In this document: in pieces, positions 33,940 through 44,688 of the stretch
Layout of the letters: every line of letters begins with the position of its first letter
Position numbering within the stretch: the stretch's first letter is position 1
DNA from: Paenibacillus graminis
GTDB taxonomy: Bacteria > Bacillota > Bacilli > Paenibacillales > Paenibacillaceae
Reading direction: 5' to 3'
DNA length: 64,000 bases
Assembly (NCBI RefSeq): GCF_000758705.1
Contig: NZ_CP009287.1
Location: forward strand, 1,612,001-1,676,000
Made by a program: the position numbers and the translations under genes
Notes under the pieces: generated by a model
What the model was told of the DNA's origin: nothing
Databases searched by the model: none
Seen by the model: only the letters and a program-made list of their open reading frames with translations

Positions 33940-35478
33940 ATGAGTGCTGCGGCTCCTGTCGTAGAGTTGAAGCAAATCACAAAACGCTTTCCCGGTATCG
34001 TCGCGAACGACTCGATCAGTCTTACGCTCGAAAAAGGAGAAATTCATGCACTGCTGGGTGAGAACGGAGCAGGCAAATCCACTTTGATGAATATCGTCTT
34101 CGGACTGTATCAGCCCGATGAAGGCAGCATCGAAATCGGCGGGAAACCGGTTATTATCGATAACCCTAATAAAGCGATTGAGCTTGGCATTGGAATGGTT
34201 CACCAGCATTTCAAGCTTGTAGAGCCTTTTACGGTAACCGAGAACATTGTTCTGGGCATGGAACCGAAAAAAGGTCTTAAAATCGACTATAAATCCGCTG
34301 CGGAGCAGGTTCGCAAGCTATCGGAGCAGTATGGCCTTCAAGTCAATCCAAATGCCAAAATTCATGACATTTCGGTCGGCATGCAGCAAAGGGTAGAGAT
34401 TATGAAGACCCTGTACCGCGGTGCGGATATACTAATATTCGACGAGCCTACCGCTGTGCTTACGCCACAGGAAATTACGGAACTCATGGCGATAATGAAG
34501 CGGCTCGTTGCAGAGGGCAAGTCCATCATTCTGATTACACATAAGCTGAAAGAAATCATGCAGATTTCCGACCGGGTTACCATCATCCGCCGGGGCAAGG
34601 TTATTGATACTGTGAAGACTGCCGGCACCAATCCCAATGAGCTGGCCGAAAAAATGGTCGGACGCGGGGTAACTTTCAAGGTGGACAAGCAGATTCCCCA
34701 TATTGGCTCAAGCGTGCTTAAGCTGACTAATGTCAGCAGCAAGAGCAAGGATGGTGTGGCGGTTTTGAATGGCCTCAGCTTTGAGGTGAAGGCCGGCGAG
34801 ATCCTCGGAATAGCAGGAGTCGACGGCAACGGACAAAGCGAGCTGATTCAGGCAATTACGGGGCTCCGCAAGATTGATTCAGGGTCCATCACGGTATCAG
34901 GCAAAGAGATCGCCAACCTAAGTCCGCGGAAAGTCTCTGAAATGAATGTCTCCCATATTCCGGAAGACCGTCATAAACACGGTCTCGTATTGGACTTTAC
35001 AGTCAGCGAGAATATGGTACTGGAGACGTATTATAAGAGTCCGTACAACCAGAACGGATTCTTGAACAAACAAGTCATTGATCAGCATGCTGAAGATCTG
35101 GTCAAGCAGTTTGACGTCCGGACGCCTTCGATTGAGAACAAGGCGCGCTCCTTGTCAGGCGGTAACCAACAGAAAGCGATTATTGCGCGGGAAATAGACA
35201 AAAATCCGACACTGCTGATTGCGGCCCAGCCTACGCGCGGTCTTGATGTCGGTGCAATCGAATTTGTGCAGAAGCAGTTGATTGCCCAGCGGGACCAGGG
35301 CAAAGCGGTACTGCTGATTTCTTTTGAACTCGATGAAATCATGAATGTATCCGACAGAATCGCCGTCATTTACGAAGGCCAGATTGTCGGTGAAGTATTC
35401 CCGCAGGATACCAACGATCAGGAATTGGGTCTGATGATGGCGGGAAGCTTGAAACGGGGAGGCCACGCGGATGTCTAG
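33940..35478 (+). CDS. nupO: ABC transporter ATP-binding protein, nucleoside uptake (NupO/YufO)
   Basis: 512 residues, a double ATPase of the sugar/nucleoside CUT2-like type. The first cassette has Walker A GENGAGKS (about residue 44), signature ISVGMQQR and Walker B ILIFDEPTAVL. The second has the degenerate GVDGNGQSE, the signature LSGGNQQK, and LIAAQPTRG, in which the usual catalytic glutamate after Walker B is replaced (AAQ), so only one site should hydrolyse ATP well. ATG 33940 follows GAGGGTG. Overlaps nupP by 8 bases. Confidence 0.93.
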   Translation: MSAAAPVVELKQITKRFPGIVANDSISLTLEKGEIHALLGENGAGKSTLMNIVFGLYQPDEGSIEIGGKPVIIDNPNKAIELGIGMVHQHFKLVEPFTVTENIVLGMEPKKGLKIDYKSAAEQVRKLSEQYGLQVNPNAKIHDISVGMQQRVEIMKTLYRGADILIFDEPTAVLTPQEITELMAIMKRLVAEGKSIILITHKLKEIMQISDRVTIIRRGKVIDTVKTAGTNPNELAEKMVGRGVTFKVDKQIPHIGSSVLKLTNVSSKSKDGVAVLNGLSFEVKAGEILGIAGVDGNGQSELIQAITGLRKIDSGSITVSGKEIANLSPRKVSEMNVSHIPEDRHKHGLVLDFTVSENMVLETYYKSPYNQNGFLNKQVIDQHAEDLVKQFDVRTPSIENKARSLSGGNQQKAIIAREIDKNPTLLIAAQPTRGLDVGAIEFVQKQLIAQRDQGKAVLLISFELDEIMNVSDRIAVIYEGQIVGEVFPQDTNDQELGLMMAGSLKRGGHADV

Positions 35479-36547
35479 ATTCAAAAAAATATTTGCGACG
35501 GACAGCTACATCGTTCCGCTAGTTGCAATTGTGATGGGCTTTCTGGTGGGAGCTATCGTTATGCTGGTGGGCGGATACGATCCAATCGCAGCCTATTCTG
35601 CGCTGTTCAAACGCGTATTTGGCAGCCCGTATGATTTTGGTGAGGCTATCCGTGAGATGACGCCGCTGATGTTCACCGGACTTGCAGTAGCCTTTGCATT
35701 CCGTTCAGGGATGTTTAATATTGGTGCTGACGGTCAAGTGCTCATTGGCATGACAGCTGCATCTGTGGTTGGCATCAAGTTTGCCGGGACCTTGCCGAGC
35801 TTCGTGCTTGTACCGCTGGCTGTTATTATGGCTGGAGTCTGTGGCGGTCTCTGGGCGGGCATTGCCGGTTACCTGAAGGCGAAACGTGGAATCAATGAAG
35901 TTATCACTACCATCATGCTGAACTGGATTGCGCTGTTCCTGTCCAATTATATTGTCAGAACGTTCCTGTTGCTTTCCGGTCAGAACCGTTCAGAGGATAT
36001 TCCGGCTTCGCTTTCGATGACATTTTTGAATTCCGTGTTTGATAATGCCCGGCTCCACTGGGGAACAGCTATTGCGCTTGCTGCAGCAGTGTTCTTCTAT
36101 GTGTACCTGTGGAAGACCAAACAGGGTTATGAAATGCGCGCTGTCGGTCTTAATCCGCATGCTGCAGAATACGCAGGGATGAATGTTGGCCGCAATGTGA
36201 TTAAGGCCATGTTCATCAGCGGTGTTTTTGCGGGTCTTGCAGGGGCAGGGGAAGTGCTTGGCGTATTCCACTATCAATCTGTATTTGCGGCCTCCCCGGG
36301 TTACGGCTTTGACGGCATTGCCGTTGCTTTGCTTGGTTTGACGCATCCGCTCGGAGTGGTATTGGCTGCTATACTTTATGGTACATTGACCTATGGATCA
36401 GCAGGTATGAGCTTTGGAGCAGATGTTCCACCAGAACTCATCCGAATCGTGATCGGTTCGATTATTTTCTTCATCGCGGCACAAGGAATTGTGCGGTGGG
36501 TGCTTAAACCGTTCTACTTCAAGCGCAAGAAAGAGAAGGTGTTATAG
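35471..36547 (+). CDS. nupP: ABC transporter permease, nucleoside uptake (NupP/YufP)
   Basis: 358 residues with about eight to nine membrane helices of the branched-chain/CUT2-like permease family. Segments FRSGMFNIGADGQVLIG and GFDGIAVALLG are typical of nucleoside importers. Its start overlaps nupO and its TAG is directly followed by the nupQ ATG, so the genes are coupled. Confidence 0.92.
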   Translation: MSRFKKIFATDSYIVPLVAIVMGFLVGAIVMLVGGYDPIAAYSALFKRVFGSPYDFGEAIREMTPLMFTGLAVAFAFRSGMFNIGADGQVLIGMTAASVVGIKFAGTLPSFVLVPLAVIMAGVCGGLWAGIAGYLKAKRGINEVITTIMLNWIALFLSNYIVRTFLLLSGQNRSEDIPASLSMTFLNSVFDNARLHWGTAIALAAAVFFYVYLWKTKQGYEMRAVGLNPHAAEYAGMNVGRNVIKAMFISGVFAGLAGAGEVLGVFHYQSVFAASPGYGFDGIAVALLGLTHPLGVVLAAILYGTLTYGSAGMSFGADVPPELIRIVIGSIIFFIAAQGIVRWVLKPFYFKRKKEKVL

Positions 36548-37498
36548 ATGGAAGTATTAGGCCAATTGCTCAATACAACGCTTGTTTTTTCCACAGCGCT
36601 GATATTTGCCGCCCTCGGTGGCATCTTCTCTGAACGCTCCGGTATCGTAAACATTGGACTTGAAGGTTTGATGATGTTTGGTGCTTTTGCTGCAGCCGTT
36701 GGCGGATATTACGCTCAGGATGCCGGCATGGGTGCCTGGGCTCCATGGATCGGCGTATTGTGTGCTATGGCTGTAGGCGTGCTTGGTGCGCTCATTCATG
36801 CAGTAGCTTCGATTACGTTCAAGGCGGATCAGACCATCAGTGGTACCGTCATCAACTTTCTGGCTGCCGGCAGCACGCTTTATGTAGTCAAGCTGATCTT
36901 TGAGGGAGCCGGAGAAACGCCTCTGCTGGATGGGTTCAATAAAGTGCCTATTCCTGGTCTCTCTAAGATTCCGGTCATCGGTGAGGGGATCTTCAATTCC
37001 TATCCGACAACATACCTGGCGATGATATTGGTTGTTGTGATTTATTTTATACTCTTTAAAACTCCGTTTGGTCTCCGCCTGCGTGCTGTCGGTGAACACC
37101 CCAGCGCAGCGGATACGCTCGGCGTCAATGTGAAGCGCATGAGATATATCGGTGTAATGCTGAGCGGGATGCTGGCTGGAATTGGCGGAGCCACCATCAC
37201 TCTGACGACAACCGGAACTTTTTCGCATAATACCATTTCCGGCCAAGGCTTTATCGCCATTGCGGCAATGATTTTCGGGAAATGGAATCCGCTTGGCGCT
37301 TTTGGGGCTGCTGTATTTTTCGGATTGTCTCAAGCAATCCGCAACTACGTTCAGCTGTTTGAATGGTCCAAGAATATTCCGCAGGAATTTATTTTCATGA
37401 TTCCATATGTGCTAACCATTATCGTTCTGGTCAGTGCGGTTGGACGTTCTTCAGCTCCAAAGGCATTGGGCGAACCTTACGACCCTAGCAAACGCTAG
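36548..37498 (+). CDS. nupQ: ABC transporter permease, nucleoside uptake (NupQ/YufQ)
   Basis: 316 residues, about eight membrane helices, the second permease. ERSGIVNIGLEGLMMFGAF and SGQGFIAIAAMIFG are hallmark segments. Forms a heterodimeric channel with NupP. Last gene of the operon, followed by a strong terminator. Confidence 0.92.
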   Translation: MEVLGQLLNTTLVFSTALIFAALGGIFSERSGIVNIGLEGLMMFGAFAAAVGGYYAQDAGMGAWAPWIGVLCAMAVGVLGALIHAVASITFKADQTISGTVINFLAAGSTLYVVKLIFEGAGETPLLDGFNKVPIPGLSKIPVIGEGIFNSYPTTYLAMILVVVIYFILFKTPFGLRLRAVGEHPSAADTLGVNVKRMRYIGVMLSGMLAGIGGATITLTTTGTFSHNTISGQGFIAIAAMIFGKWNPLGAFGAAVFFGLSQAIRNYVQLFEWSKNIPQEFIFMIPYVLTIIVLVSAVGRSSAPKALGEPYDPSKR

Positions 37499-37528
37499 CT
37501 GTTATTCCTTCGCAGATCAAGCATGTAT

Positions 37529-37566
37529 AACGCATTTCCGGTCTTTTCCGGAAATGCGTTTTTTTG
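37529..37566 (+). terminator. rho-independent terminator of nupNOPQ
   Basis: AACGCATTTCCGG and CCGGAAATGCGTT arms, a six-base loop and seven Ts. Confidence 0.93.
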
Positions 37567-37702
37567 TTGAAGCTTCAAGTGAAGCTGACAGGGACAGGTG
37601 TACAGGCGAAGCGTTATGCGTGCGAATAGACTGTTGTGAAGATGAAACTTTAGCGCAAAGTGCAGCGGGTTTTATTGAGTATTCATATTTAGGAGGGATA
37701 AT

Positions 37703-38044
37703 ATGGCACAGCCGGTGACGAAGAAACAGGTGATGAAGCTGGTAGGCAAAAATATTGTCGCAATGAAAAAAGATGGCACAAAAGTTTCGGGCAAGCTGCT
37801 CCGCGTTTCGGGCAACCGTCTGGTTTTACAACGGATCAGCGGTAAAAAAGTGCAAACCAAAGCACTGATTCCGCTGGTGCTGTTTGATTTGCTGGCCGTC
37901 GGTACGGCTCCTTACGCATACGGCGGAGGTTATGGTTATGGCGGAGCCCCGGGCGCTTATGGCGGTTATGGGCCAGGTCCCATACCTGGACCCTATGGCG
38001 GCTACGGACCTGGATATGGCGTTCCGCCGATTGGTTTCTTTTAA
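37703..38044 (+). CDS. Sm-like N-domain protein with Gly/Tyr/Pro-rich tail
   Basis: 113 residues in two parts. Residues 1-70 look like a small beta-barrel of LSm type (VGKNIVAMKKDGTKVSGKLL, then VSGNRLVLQRISGKKV), basic throughout. Residues 73-113 are a low-complexity tail of GGYGYGGAPG and GPYGGYGPG repeats, seen in spore coat or surface proteins and in RNA-binding proteins that condense. AGGAGG precedes the ATG. The stop overlaps the convergent acetyltransferase gene by 4 bases. Spore or RNA association is possible; neither is shown. Confidence 0.75.
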   Translation: MAQPVTKKQVMKLVGKNIVAMKKDGTKVSGKLLRVSGNRLVLQRISGKKVQTKALIPLVLFDLLAVGTAPYAYGGGYGYGGAPGAYGGYGPGPIPGPYGGYGPGYGVPPIGFF

Positions 38045-38502
38045 GCTCTGAATCTATTGGCTAACAGTTTCTCGAACTCATAGCAGAAGTTTTGCGGCTG
38101 ATAACGGGCTACGCTGTAGCCCAATTTTTGATAAAAGGAAATGCCTGGCGCATTGCCGGCATCTACAGATATCTTGGCCCTTAGACAACCGCGTGATAGT
38201 GCAAAGCGCTCTGCTCTGTCCATGAGCATATTCCCCCAGCGTTTGCGTCTCGCGGCAGGGGCTATGGCCAGCATGTCAATATAGAGCAAATCTCCATGCA
38301 GCATAAAGTGTACAAATCCCAGCGGATCGCTCTCATAATCCGGACAAGCTACAAGGGTGACCCCTTGACCGAGACGCCGGGGCAGATCTTTTCTGATCTG
38401 GTTGATAACAGTCTGTGGAAGATGTGATAATGGAACCAGTTGCTTTTCAATCAAGTCAAGAATCACGGTGTCATCCTGCTTGGGTCTGCGGTAGCGAATC
38501 AT
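38041..38502 (-). CDS. GNAT family N-acetyltransferase
   Basis: 153 residues. The acetyl-CoA-binding region is IAPAARRKRWGNMLMDRAERFA (about residues 80-101) and NAPGISFYQKLGYSV (about 118-132) is the usual late motif. Substrate unknown. Convergent with the Sm-like gene, the two stops overlapping by a few bases. Confidence 0.88.
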   Translation of the reverse strand: MIRYRRPKQDDTVILDLIEKQLVPLSHLPQTVINQIRKDLPRRLGQGVTLVACPDYESDPLGFVHFMLHGDLLYIDMLAIAPAARRKRWGNMLMDRAERFALSRGCLRAKISVDAGNAPGISFYQKLGYSVARYQPQNFCYEFEKLLANRFRA

Positions 38503-38607
38503 AAAGCGCCCCCTTCACGCATTGTCGTACATCATATGCTCTAAGGGGTGTGGGCGTTCCGGCAAGGATAGAACAACATTTTGTGACGATTGCCCAAAAG
38601 AAGGGTA

Positions 38608-38636
38608 TTGACTAACCGTGTGAGGAATCATATAAT
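38608..38636 (+). promoter_or_regulatory. sigma-A promoter of the ilv-leu operon
   Basis: TTGACT, a 17-base spacer and TATAAT. Transcription starts near 38643, 290 bases before the T-box sequence. Confidence 0.9.
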
Positions 38637-38664
38637 GTGTCTAAACATTTACGAACATATAATC

Positions 38665-39006
38665 ATCGGCAATGATGAGGACGAAGTTTTAAGGGCTCTT
38701 TTGCTCAGAGAGTGAGAGGAATTGCTGCAACCTCCACCAGAATCCCTTATATACGAGCTCACCTCGGAGCTGTTTTCCTGAAAGGTCCACCGGCAAGAGT
38801 GGCGGAATTATTAGGGGGAATCGTTTGGTCCGCGTTAGGGACTTCAGGTTACAAAGATTTGGGCCCTGCCTACATCGATGGATTTTTGTATCCTGATAAG
38901 GCGTTGCATCGTGAGATGCAATGCAAACATGGGTGGTACCACGGAAGATCAACCTTTCGTCCCTCACGCGCTGTCTTCTGCGCGTGGGAGGCGGAAGGTT
39001 TTTTTG
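38665..39006 (+). promoter_or_regulatory. T-box leader, probable leucine specifier
   Basis: The T-box GGGTGGTACCACGG (38931-38944) precedes the terminator (38951-39006): AACCTTTCGTCCCTCACGCG against CGCGTGGGAGGCGGAAGGTT and a T-run. In stem I the bulge AGAGAGTGAGAGG is followed by GAGCTCACCTCGGAG, the position where GAA-NNN-ACC is expected; CTC at 38758-38760 (Leu) is the candidate specifier. Uncharged tRNA-Leu would pair and prevent termination. Long stem II/III region between. Confidence 0.9.
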
Positions 39007-39086
39007 TTGCCAGGAACCTAACAGTTGAATTAATGGACGGTCTGTCATTCCCATATGAATGTTCACTATTGAAGGGAGGAATACTG

Positions 39087-40835
39087 ATGAGCGCGCAAAC
39101 ACCGGAAGTGCGGTCTATTGAGCAGTTACGTGAGAAATGGAAGAATCCCGAGGTGGTTACGGGTTCCGAAGTCCTGCTGCGCAGTCTTGTAATGGAAGGG
39201 GTGGATACCGTCTTCGGTTACCCTGGCGGTGCGGTATTGTACATCTACGATGCTCTTCATGGCTTCAATGATTTCAAGCATATCCTGACACGGCATGAGC
39301 AGGGCGCGATTCATGCGGCTGACGGCTATGCCAGAGCAAGCGGCAAAGCGGGCGTATGTATTGCAACCTCCGGTCCGGGAGCAACCAATCTGGTAACCGG
39401 GATCGCGACCGCTTTTATGGACTCGGTTCCACTGGTGGTAATCACCGGCAATGTCTTTTCCAGCCTGATTGGAACCGATGCTTTCCAGGAAGCGGATATT
39501 ACAGGCATTACGATGCCTATTACGAAGCACAGCTATCTGGTGCGCGATGTTGAAGATCTTCCGCGCATCATTCATGAAGCCTTTCATATCGCGAACACCG
39601 GCCGAAAAGGTCCGGTACTCATCGATATTCCGAAGGATGTATCGGCGGCCAAGACATTGTATAGTCCAGCGAAGCAGCAAGGCGTTAACCTCCGCGGCTA
39701 TAACCCGCGTACGGTTCCGAACAAACTCCAGCTGGATAAGCTGGTTCGGGCCATTTCAGCAGCGGAACGTCCGATCATTATTGCAGGCGGCGGGGTCATC
39801 TACTCCGGAGCTCATGAAGCGATGTATGAATTCGTGAAGCGGACGGAAATTCCGATCACAACCACCTTGCTGGGACTGGGCTGTTATCCGAGTGCGGAAG
39901 ACCTGTGGATGGGAATGCCCGGCATGCACGGGACGTATACAGCGAATAATGCCATTCAGCAATGCGATTTGCTGATCAACATCGGCGCCCGGTTCGATGA
40001 CCGTGTGACCGGCAAGCTGGACGGCTTTGCGCCAAAAGCAAAAATCGTCCACATCGACATCGATCCGGCGGAAATCGGCAAAAACGTATCGCCTGACATT
40101 CCGATTGTCGGAGATGTGAAGACAGTGCTGGAGTTGCTGATCCCTGAGGTGAGCCGTGCAGCGGGAGCCGATGCCTGGAGAACGCAGATTGCCCAGTGGA
40201 AGCTGGATTTCCCGCTTCGCTACAACGATTCCGAAACAGAGCTGAAACCGCAGTGGGTCATCCAGATGATTAATGACACCACCAAGGGCGAAGCTATCGT
40301 TACTACGGATGTTGGACAGCACCAGATGTGGGCAGCCCAGTATTACAAGTTCAATCATCCCCGTTCATGGATTACTTCCGGAGGGCTTGGAACGATGGGC
40401 TTCGGATTCCCGTCGGCGATCGGGGCGCAAATGGCGCATCCGGAACGGCTGGTAGTTTCCATTAACGGTGACGGCGGAATGCAGATGTGTTCGCAGGAGC
40501 TTGCGATTTGTGCAATCCACAACATCCCGGTCAAAATCGTCGTTATTAACAACGAGGTTCTGGGAATGGTCCGGCAGTGGCAGAACCTCATATACGAGAA
40601 GCGTTACAGCTATACCGACCTCGCAGGCAGCCCCGATTTCGTAAAGCTGGCTGAAGCATACGGGGTAAAAGGACTTCGGGCAACGAACAAGGAAGAAGCA
40701 GGCGCTGCGTGGAAAGAAGCACTGGAAACGCCGGGACCCGTTCTGGTAGAATTCGTTGTTCCTAAGGACGAGAATGTCTACCCGATGGTAACTCAAGGGT
40801 CGACCATCGATCAAATGCTGATGGGGGATGAATGA
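39087..40835 (+). CDS. ilvB: acetolactate synthase large subunit
   Basis: 582 residues. Thiamine diphosphate enzyme with the N-terminal [14 protein letters not shown] (near residue 43; catalytic glutamate region in [17 protein letters not shown]), the central FAD-related domain and the C-terminal ThDP-binding [29 protein letters not shown]. It condenses two pyruvates to acetolactate, or pyruvate with 2-oxobutyrate, the first step of branched-chain amino acid synthesis. ATG 39087 is fixed by GGGAGG 8 bases upstream, just past the T-box terminator. Its stop overlaps the ilvN ATG. Confidence 0.97.
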   Translation: MSAQTPEVRSIEQLREKWKNPEVVTGSEVLLRSLVMEGVDTVFGYPGGAVLYIYDALHGFNDFKHILTRHEQGAIHAADGYARASGKAGVCIATSGPGATNLVTGIATAFMDSVPLVVITGNVFSSLIGTDAFQEADITGITMPITKHSYLVRDVEDLPRIIHEAFHIANTGRKGPVLIDIPKDVSAAKTLYSPAKQQGVNLRGYNPRTVPNKLQLDKLVRAISAAERPIIIAGGGVIYSGAHEAMYEFVKRTEIPITTTLLGLGCYPSAEDLWMGMPGMHGTYTANNAIQQCDLLINIGARFDDRVTGKLDGFAPKAKIVHIDIDPAEIGKNVSPDIPIVGDVKTVLELLIPEVSRAAGADAWRTQIAQWKLDFPLRYNDSETELKPQWVIQMINDTTKGEAIVTTDVGQHQMWAAQYYKFNHPRSWITSGGLGTMGFGFPSAIGAQMAHPERLVVSINGDGGMQMCSQELAICAIHNIPVKIVVINNEVLGMVRQWQNLIYEKRYSYTDLAGSPDFVKLAEAYGVKGLRATNKEEAGAAWKEALETPGPVLVEFVVPKDENVYPMVTQGSTIDQMLMGDE

Positions 40836-41320
40836 CAGTGATGAGACATACGATTGCTGTGCTTGTGAATGACCAGCCGGGTGTGCTGCAGCGGGTGTCA
40901 GGCCTGTTCGGCCGCCGGGGCTTCAATATTGAGAGCATCACCGTAGGGCAGTCTGAAGAGGCCGGCCTGTCCCGGATGGTCATAGTGACACTGGGTGACC
41001 AGCACACGCTTGAGCAGATCGAGAAGCAGCTCTATAAGCTGATCGATGTGATCAAGGTAGTGGATCTTGGCTCCAAGCCTATGGTTGCCCGTGAGCTGGC
41101 ACTCATCAAGGTCAAAGCGGAACCGGCTGAACGTCCGGAAATTATGGGTGTTGTGGAAACCTTCCGCGCGTCCGTGGTAGATATCGGCACAACCAGCTTG
41201 CTTGTGCAGGTGGTTGGGGATACGCAGAAGATTGATGCGATGATTGAACTGCTTAAGCCTTATGGCATCAAAGAGCTGTCCCGTACCGGCGTTACAGCAA
41301 TGATTCGGGGAAATGCCTGA
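40832..41320 (+). CDS. ilvN: acetolactate synthase small (regulatory) subunit
   Basis: 162 residues, ACT domain at about residues 5-80 ([30 protein letters not shown]) and a C-terminal ilvN domain. It binds valine for feedback inhibition and raises activity of IlvB. The start overlaps the ilvB stop (ATGA). An alternative ATG lies at 40841. Confidence 0.96.
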   Translation: MTVMRHTIAVLVNDQPGVLQRVSGLFGRRGFNIESITVGQSEEAGLSRMVIVTLGDQHTLEQIEKQLYKLIDVIKVVDLGSKPMVARELALIKVKAEPAERPEIMGVVETFRASVVDIGTTSLLVQVVGDTQKIDAMIELLKPYGIKELSRTGVTAMIRGNA

Positions 41321-41333
41321 TCATTACAATTTA

Positions 41334-41432
41334 AATATAAGACTTTATATGCTTCACACTATAAAGTATTCTTCTATTTCTCGCTGAAACGGAAGCCGCC
41401 TCTTTAGAGGCCGGCTAGGTTGTTTCCACTTA
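41334..41432. repeat. dispersed composite palindromic repeat (family 1), complete copy
   Basis: Same two-part plan as 24924-25018: an AT-rich inverted repeat (AATATAAGACTTTATA ... TATAAAGTATTCTT) and then CGCTGAAACGGAAGCCG CCTC TTTA GAGG CCGGC ... GTTTCCACTTA. It lies inside the ilv operon between ilvN and ilvC. Confidence 0.7.
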
Positions 41433-41491
41433 CAGCTTTAACGAATTGCTGCTTGTTTGCATTAATTGGATAAGATGATGGTAAGGCAATT

Positions 41492-41570
41492 CCCGCTAAA
41501 GAGCGGGGGCTTGAAGAGCAGCCGGGCCATTCTTCAATGCTGAAGGCTCTCTTGAAGCACCCGCTCTTTA
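41492..41570 (+). promoter_or_regulatory. mutually exclusive hairpins upstream of ilvC
   Basis: A small hairpin CCCGCTAAAGAGCGGG (41492-41507) competes with a long one in which the arm 41497-41523 (AAAGAGCGGGGGCTTGAAGA) pairs with 41545-41570 (CTCTTGAAGCACCCGCTCTT). The latter has about 25 bp with two mismatches and ends 20 bases before the ilvC ribosome binding site. No T-run. Possible processing, stability or translation control element. Confidence 0.55.
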
Positions 41571-41588
41571 CGATGGGTCCCAAATTAA

Positions 41589-42596
<1,008 letters not shown>

Positions 42597-42640
42597 TCTC
42601 ATATACTTACATGATGAACGTACTATAGTGTGATTCTCAG

Positions 42641-42667
42641 ATGCGGCCGTATTTTTGCGGGCCGCAT
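42641..42667 (+). other. intercistronic hairpin ilvC-leuA
   Basis: ATGCGGCC and GGCCGCAT arms enclose about 11 bases. There is no T-run, so it is probably an mRNA processing or stability element within the operon rather than a terminator. Confidence 0.5.
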
Positions 42668-42708
42668 TTGAGGGTTTTAGCACAATCTTTCTCAGGAGGT
42701 GCTCAGCT

Positions 42709-44250
42709 TTGCGGAAAATATATGTATTCGACACGACACTGCGTGACGGAGAGCAGTCGCCGGGGGTCAACCTCAATACAAGGGAAAAGGTAGAGATTGC
42801 CTACCAGCTTGAGAAGCTGGGGATTGACCGGATGGAGGCGGGATTTCCCGCAGCTTCACCAGGAGATCTGGCTGCAGTGAATGCAGTGGCGAGAGCGGTC
42901 AAGAATGTGACGCTGATCGGCCTCTCCCGCTCCAGAGAAAGCGACATTGATGCAGTTCGTGAAGCGCTTCAAGGGGCACAGGACCCCTGCATTCATCTGT
43001 TCCTGGCGACTTCACCGATTCACCGGCAGCATAAGCTGCGTATGGAAAAGGCCCAGGTGCTGGAGACTGCACAGGCTGCCATCCGTTATGCCAAAAAGTA
43101 TTTCTCCAAGCTGGAATTCTCACTTGAGGATGCTGGCCGCACCGAACGCGACTTCATGGCTGAAATGGTGGCAATGGCGATTCGGGAGGGTGCAAATGTA
43201 GTCAATATTCCGGATACTGTAGGCTATCTGAACCCATCGGAATATGGTGCGATCTTCAAGTTTCTTAAAGACACTGTGCCGGATATTGAGAAAGTCCAGC
43301 TTAGCGCCCACTGTCATAATGATCTGGGCATGGCTACAGCGAACACGCTCGCTGCCATTCAGAATGGTGCCGACCAGATCGAAGGAACCATCAACGGTAT
43401 CGGCGAACGCGCGGGGAATACTGCTATTGAAGAAGTGGCATTGGCACTGGAGACACGCAGCGAGTTTTTTGATGCCAAGACGTCCTTGGTGCTGTCCGAA
43501 ATCTCCCGTACCAGCCGCCTGGTCAGCAAGCTGACCGGCATGGTCGTCCCTGGGAACAAGGCAATTGTGGGTGCCAACGCTTTTGCCCACGAGTCCGGAA
43601 TTCACCAGGACGGCATGTTGAAGGAGAAAACCACCTACGAAATCATGACTCCTGAGACCATCGGGCTCAAAGAGAGCAAGCTGGTGCTTGGCAAGCACTC
43701 CGGTCGCCATGCGTTCCGCGACAAGCTTAGGGATCTGGGTTATGATCTTTTGGAGGAAGAGCTGAACACAGCATTTGCCAAATTCAAGGATCTGGCAGAT
43801 AAGAAAAAGGAAGTATCTGATGAGGATATTCTGGCGCTGCTGGAGGAAAAACTGATCGATACACCAGAGGTATTCAGCCTGCAGACGATTTATGTTACTT
43901 ACGGCAATGAGGCCACTCCAACAGCGAAGATAACGATTAAAGGGCCAGAGCCGCAGCCGATTGTTGCGGTTGCCGAAGGCAATGGCTCGGTTGATGCCAT
44001 TTACAACGCCATAGACCAGGCGACCCGTGAGGAAGTTACGCTGGGCGATTATTCCATCAAGGCAGTGAGCAGGGGGAAAGACGCCCAGGGCGAGGTTCAC
44101 GTAGTGTTGTCTCAGGGTGAGGTTGCTGCACAGGGCCGCGGACTCAGTACCGATATTCTGGAGGCGAGTGCCAGAGCATATCTGAACGCGCTGAACAAAC
44201 TGCTGGAGAAACGGAAAACCTATACCAAACGTGATCACGCCAATCTGTAA
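42709..44250 (+). CDS. leuA: 2-isopropylmalate synthase, TTG start
   Basis: 513 residues. HMGL-type barrel starting RKIYVFDTTLRDGEQSPGV, with AHCHNDLGMATANTLAAI and HESGIHQDGMLK, and a C-terminal LeuA dimer/leucine-binding domain. It condenses 2-oxoisovalerate with acetyl-CoA, the committed step to leucine, and is feedback inhibited by leucine. The start TTG at 42709 follows AGGAGG by 9 bases; an upstream in-frame ATG at 42655 has no site. Last gene of the T-box operon. Confidence 0.96.
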   Translation: MRKIYVFDTTLRDGEQSPGVNLNTREKVEIAYQLEKLGIDRMEAGFPAASPGDLAAVNAVARAVKNVTLIGLSRSRESDIDAVREALQGAQDPCIHLFLATSPIHRQHKLRMEKAQVLETAQAAIRYAKKYFSKLEFSLEDAGRTERDFMAEMVAMAIREGANVVNIPDTVGYLNPSEYGAIFKFLKDTVPDIEKVQLSAHCHNDLGMATANTLAAIQNGADQIEGTINGIGERAGNTAIEEVALALETRSEFFDAKTSLVLSEISRTSRLVSKLTGMVVPGNKAIVGANAFAHESGIHQDGMLKEKTTYEIMTPETIGLKESKLVLGKHSGRHAFRDKLRDLGYDLLEEELNTAFAKFKDLADKKKEVSDEDILALLEEKLIDTPEVFSLQTIYVTYGNEATPTAKITIKGPEPQPIVAVAEGNGSVDAIYNAIDQATREEVTLGDYSIKAVSRGKDAQGEVHVVLSQGEVAAQGRGLSTDILEASARAYLNALNKLLEKRKTYTKRDHANL

Positions 44251-44320
44251 AACCGCCGGGGCATATAATACAAAGATAGCCTTTAGCGCAACTTTTTACT
44301 TTTGAATAATTACGCATATG

Positions 44321-44368
44321 GAGCTGTTCAGACCGTAGAGAAATCTAGGGTTTGGACAGCTCTTTTTG
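44321..44368 (+). terminator. rho-independent terminator of the ilv-leu operon
   Basis: GAGCTGTTCAGACC and GGGTTTGGACAGCTC arms, then TTTTTGTT. The following stretch to 44688 is AT-rich with no gene; it should hold the adhesin promoter, which I cannot place with confidence. Confidence 0.85.
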
Positions 44369-44688
44369 TTATGTCCAGCTGGGCTGCGAAGTTTTTTTAT
44401 CAGCAATTAATCAGTGATTTTAATTACTATAAACATTGTCGAATTAGCGAATATCTGCGTTATTTTTGTCTTTTATAAGACATATTTACGAAAATAGCAA
44501 TGGATTAGGGTCAATTGTACAGATCTGTTCAGAAATTGTTCATCAGGGGGAATTACAATCAGACATGCACAGATAAGCGTAATAGAAGGCCAACATACAT
44601 ATCAATGATTGGGGGATTGACGGGAGTAAAAATTTAACCAGCCCAAAAATTATAATTTTAGCATGTGAAATGGAGGTTTACTGCAACG

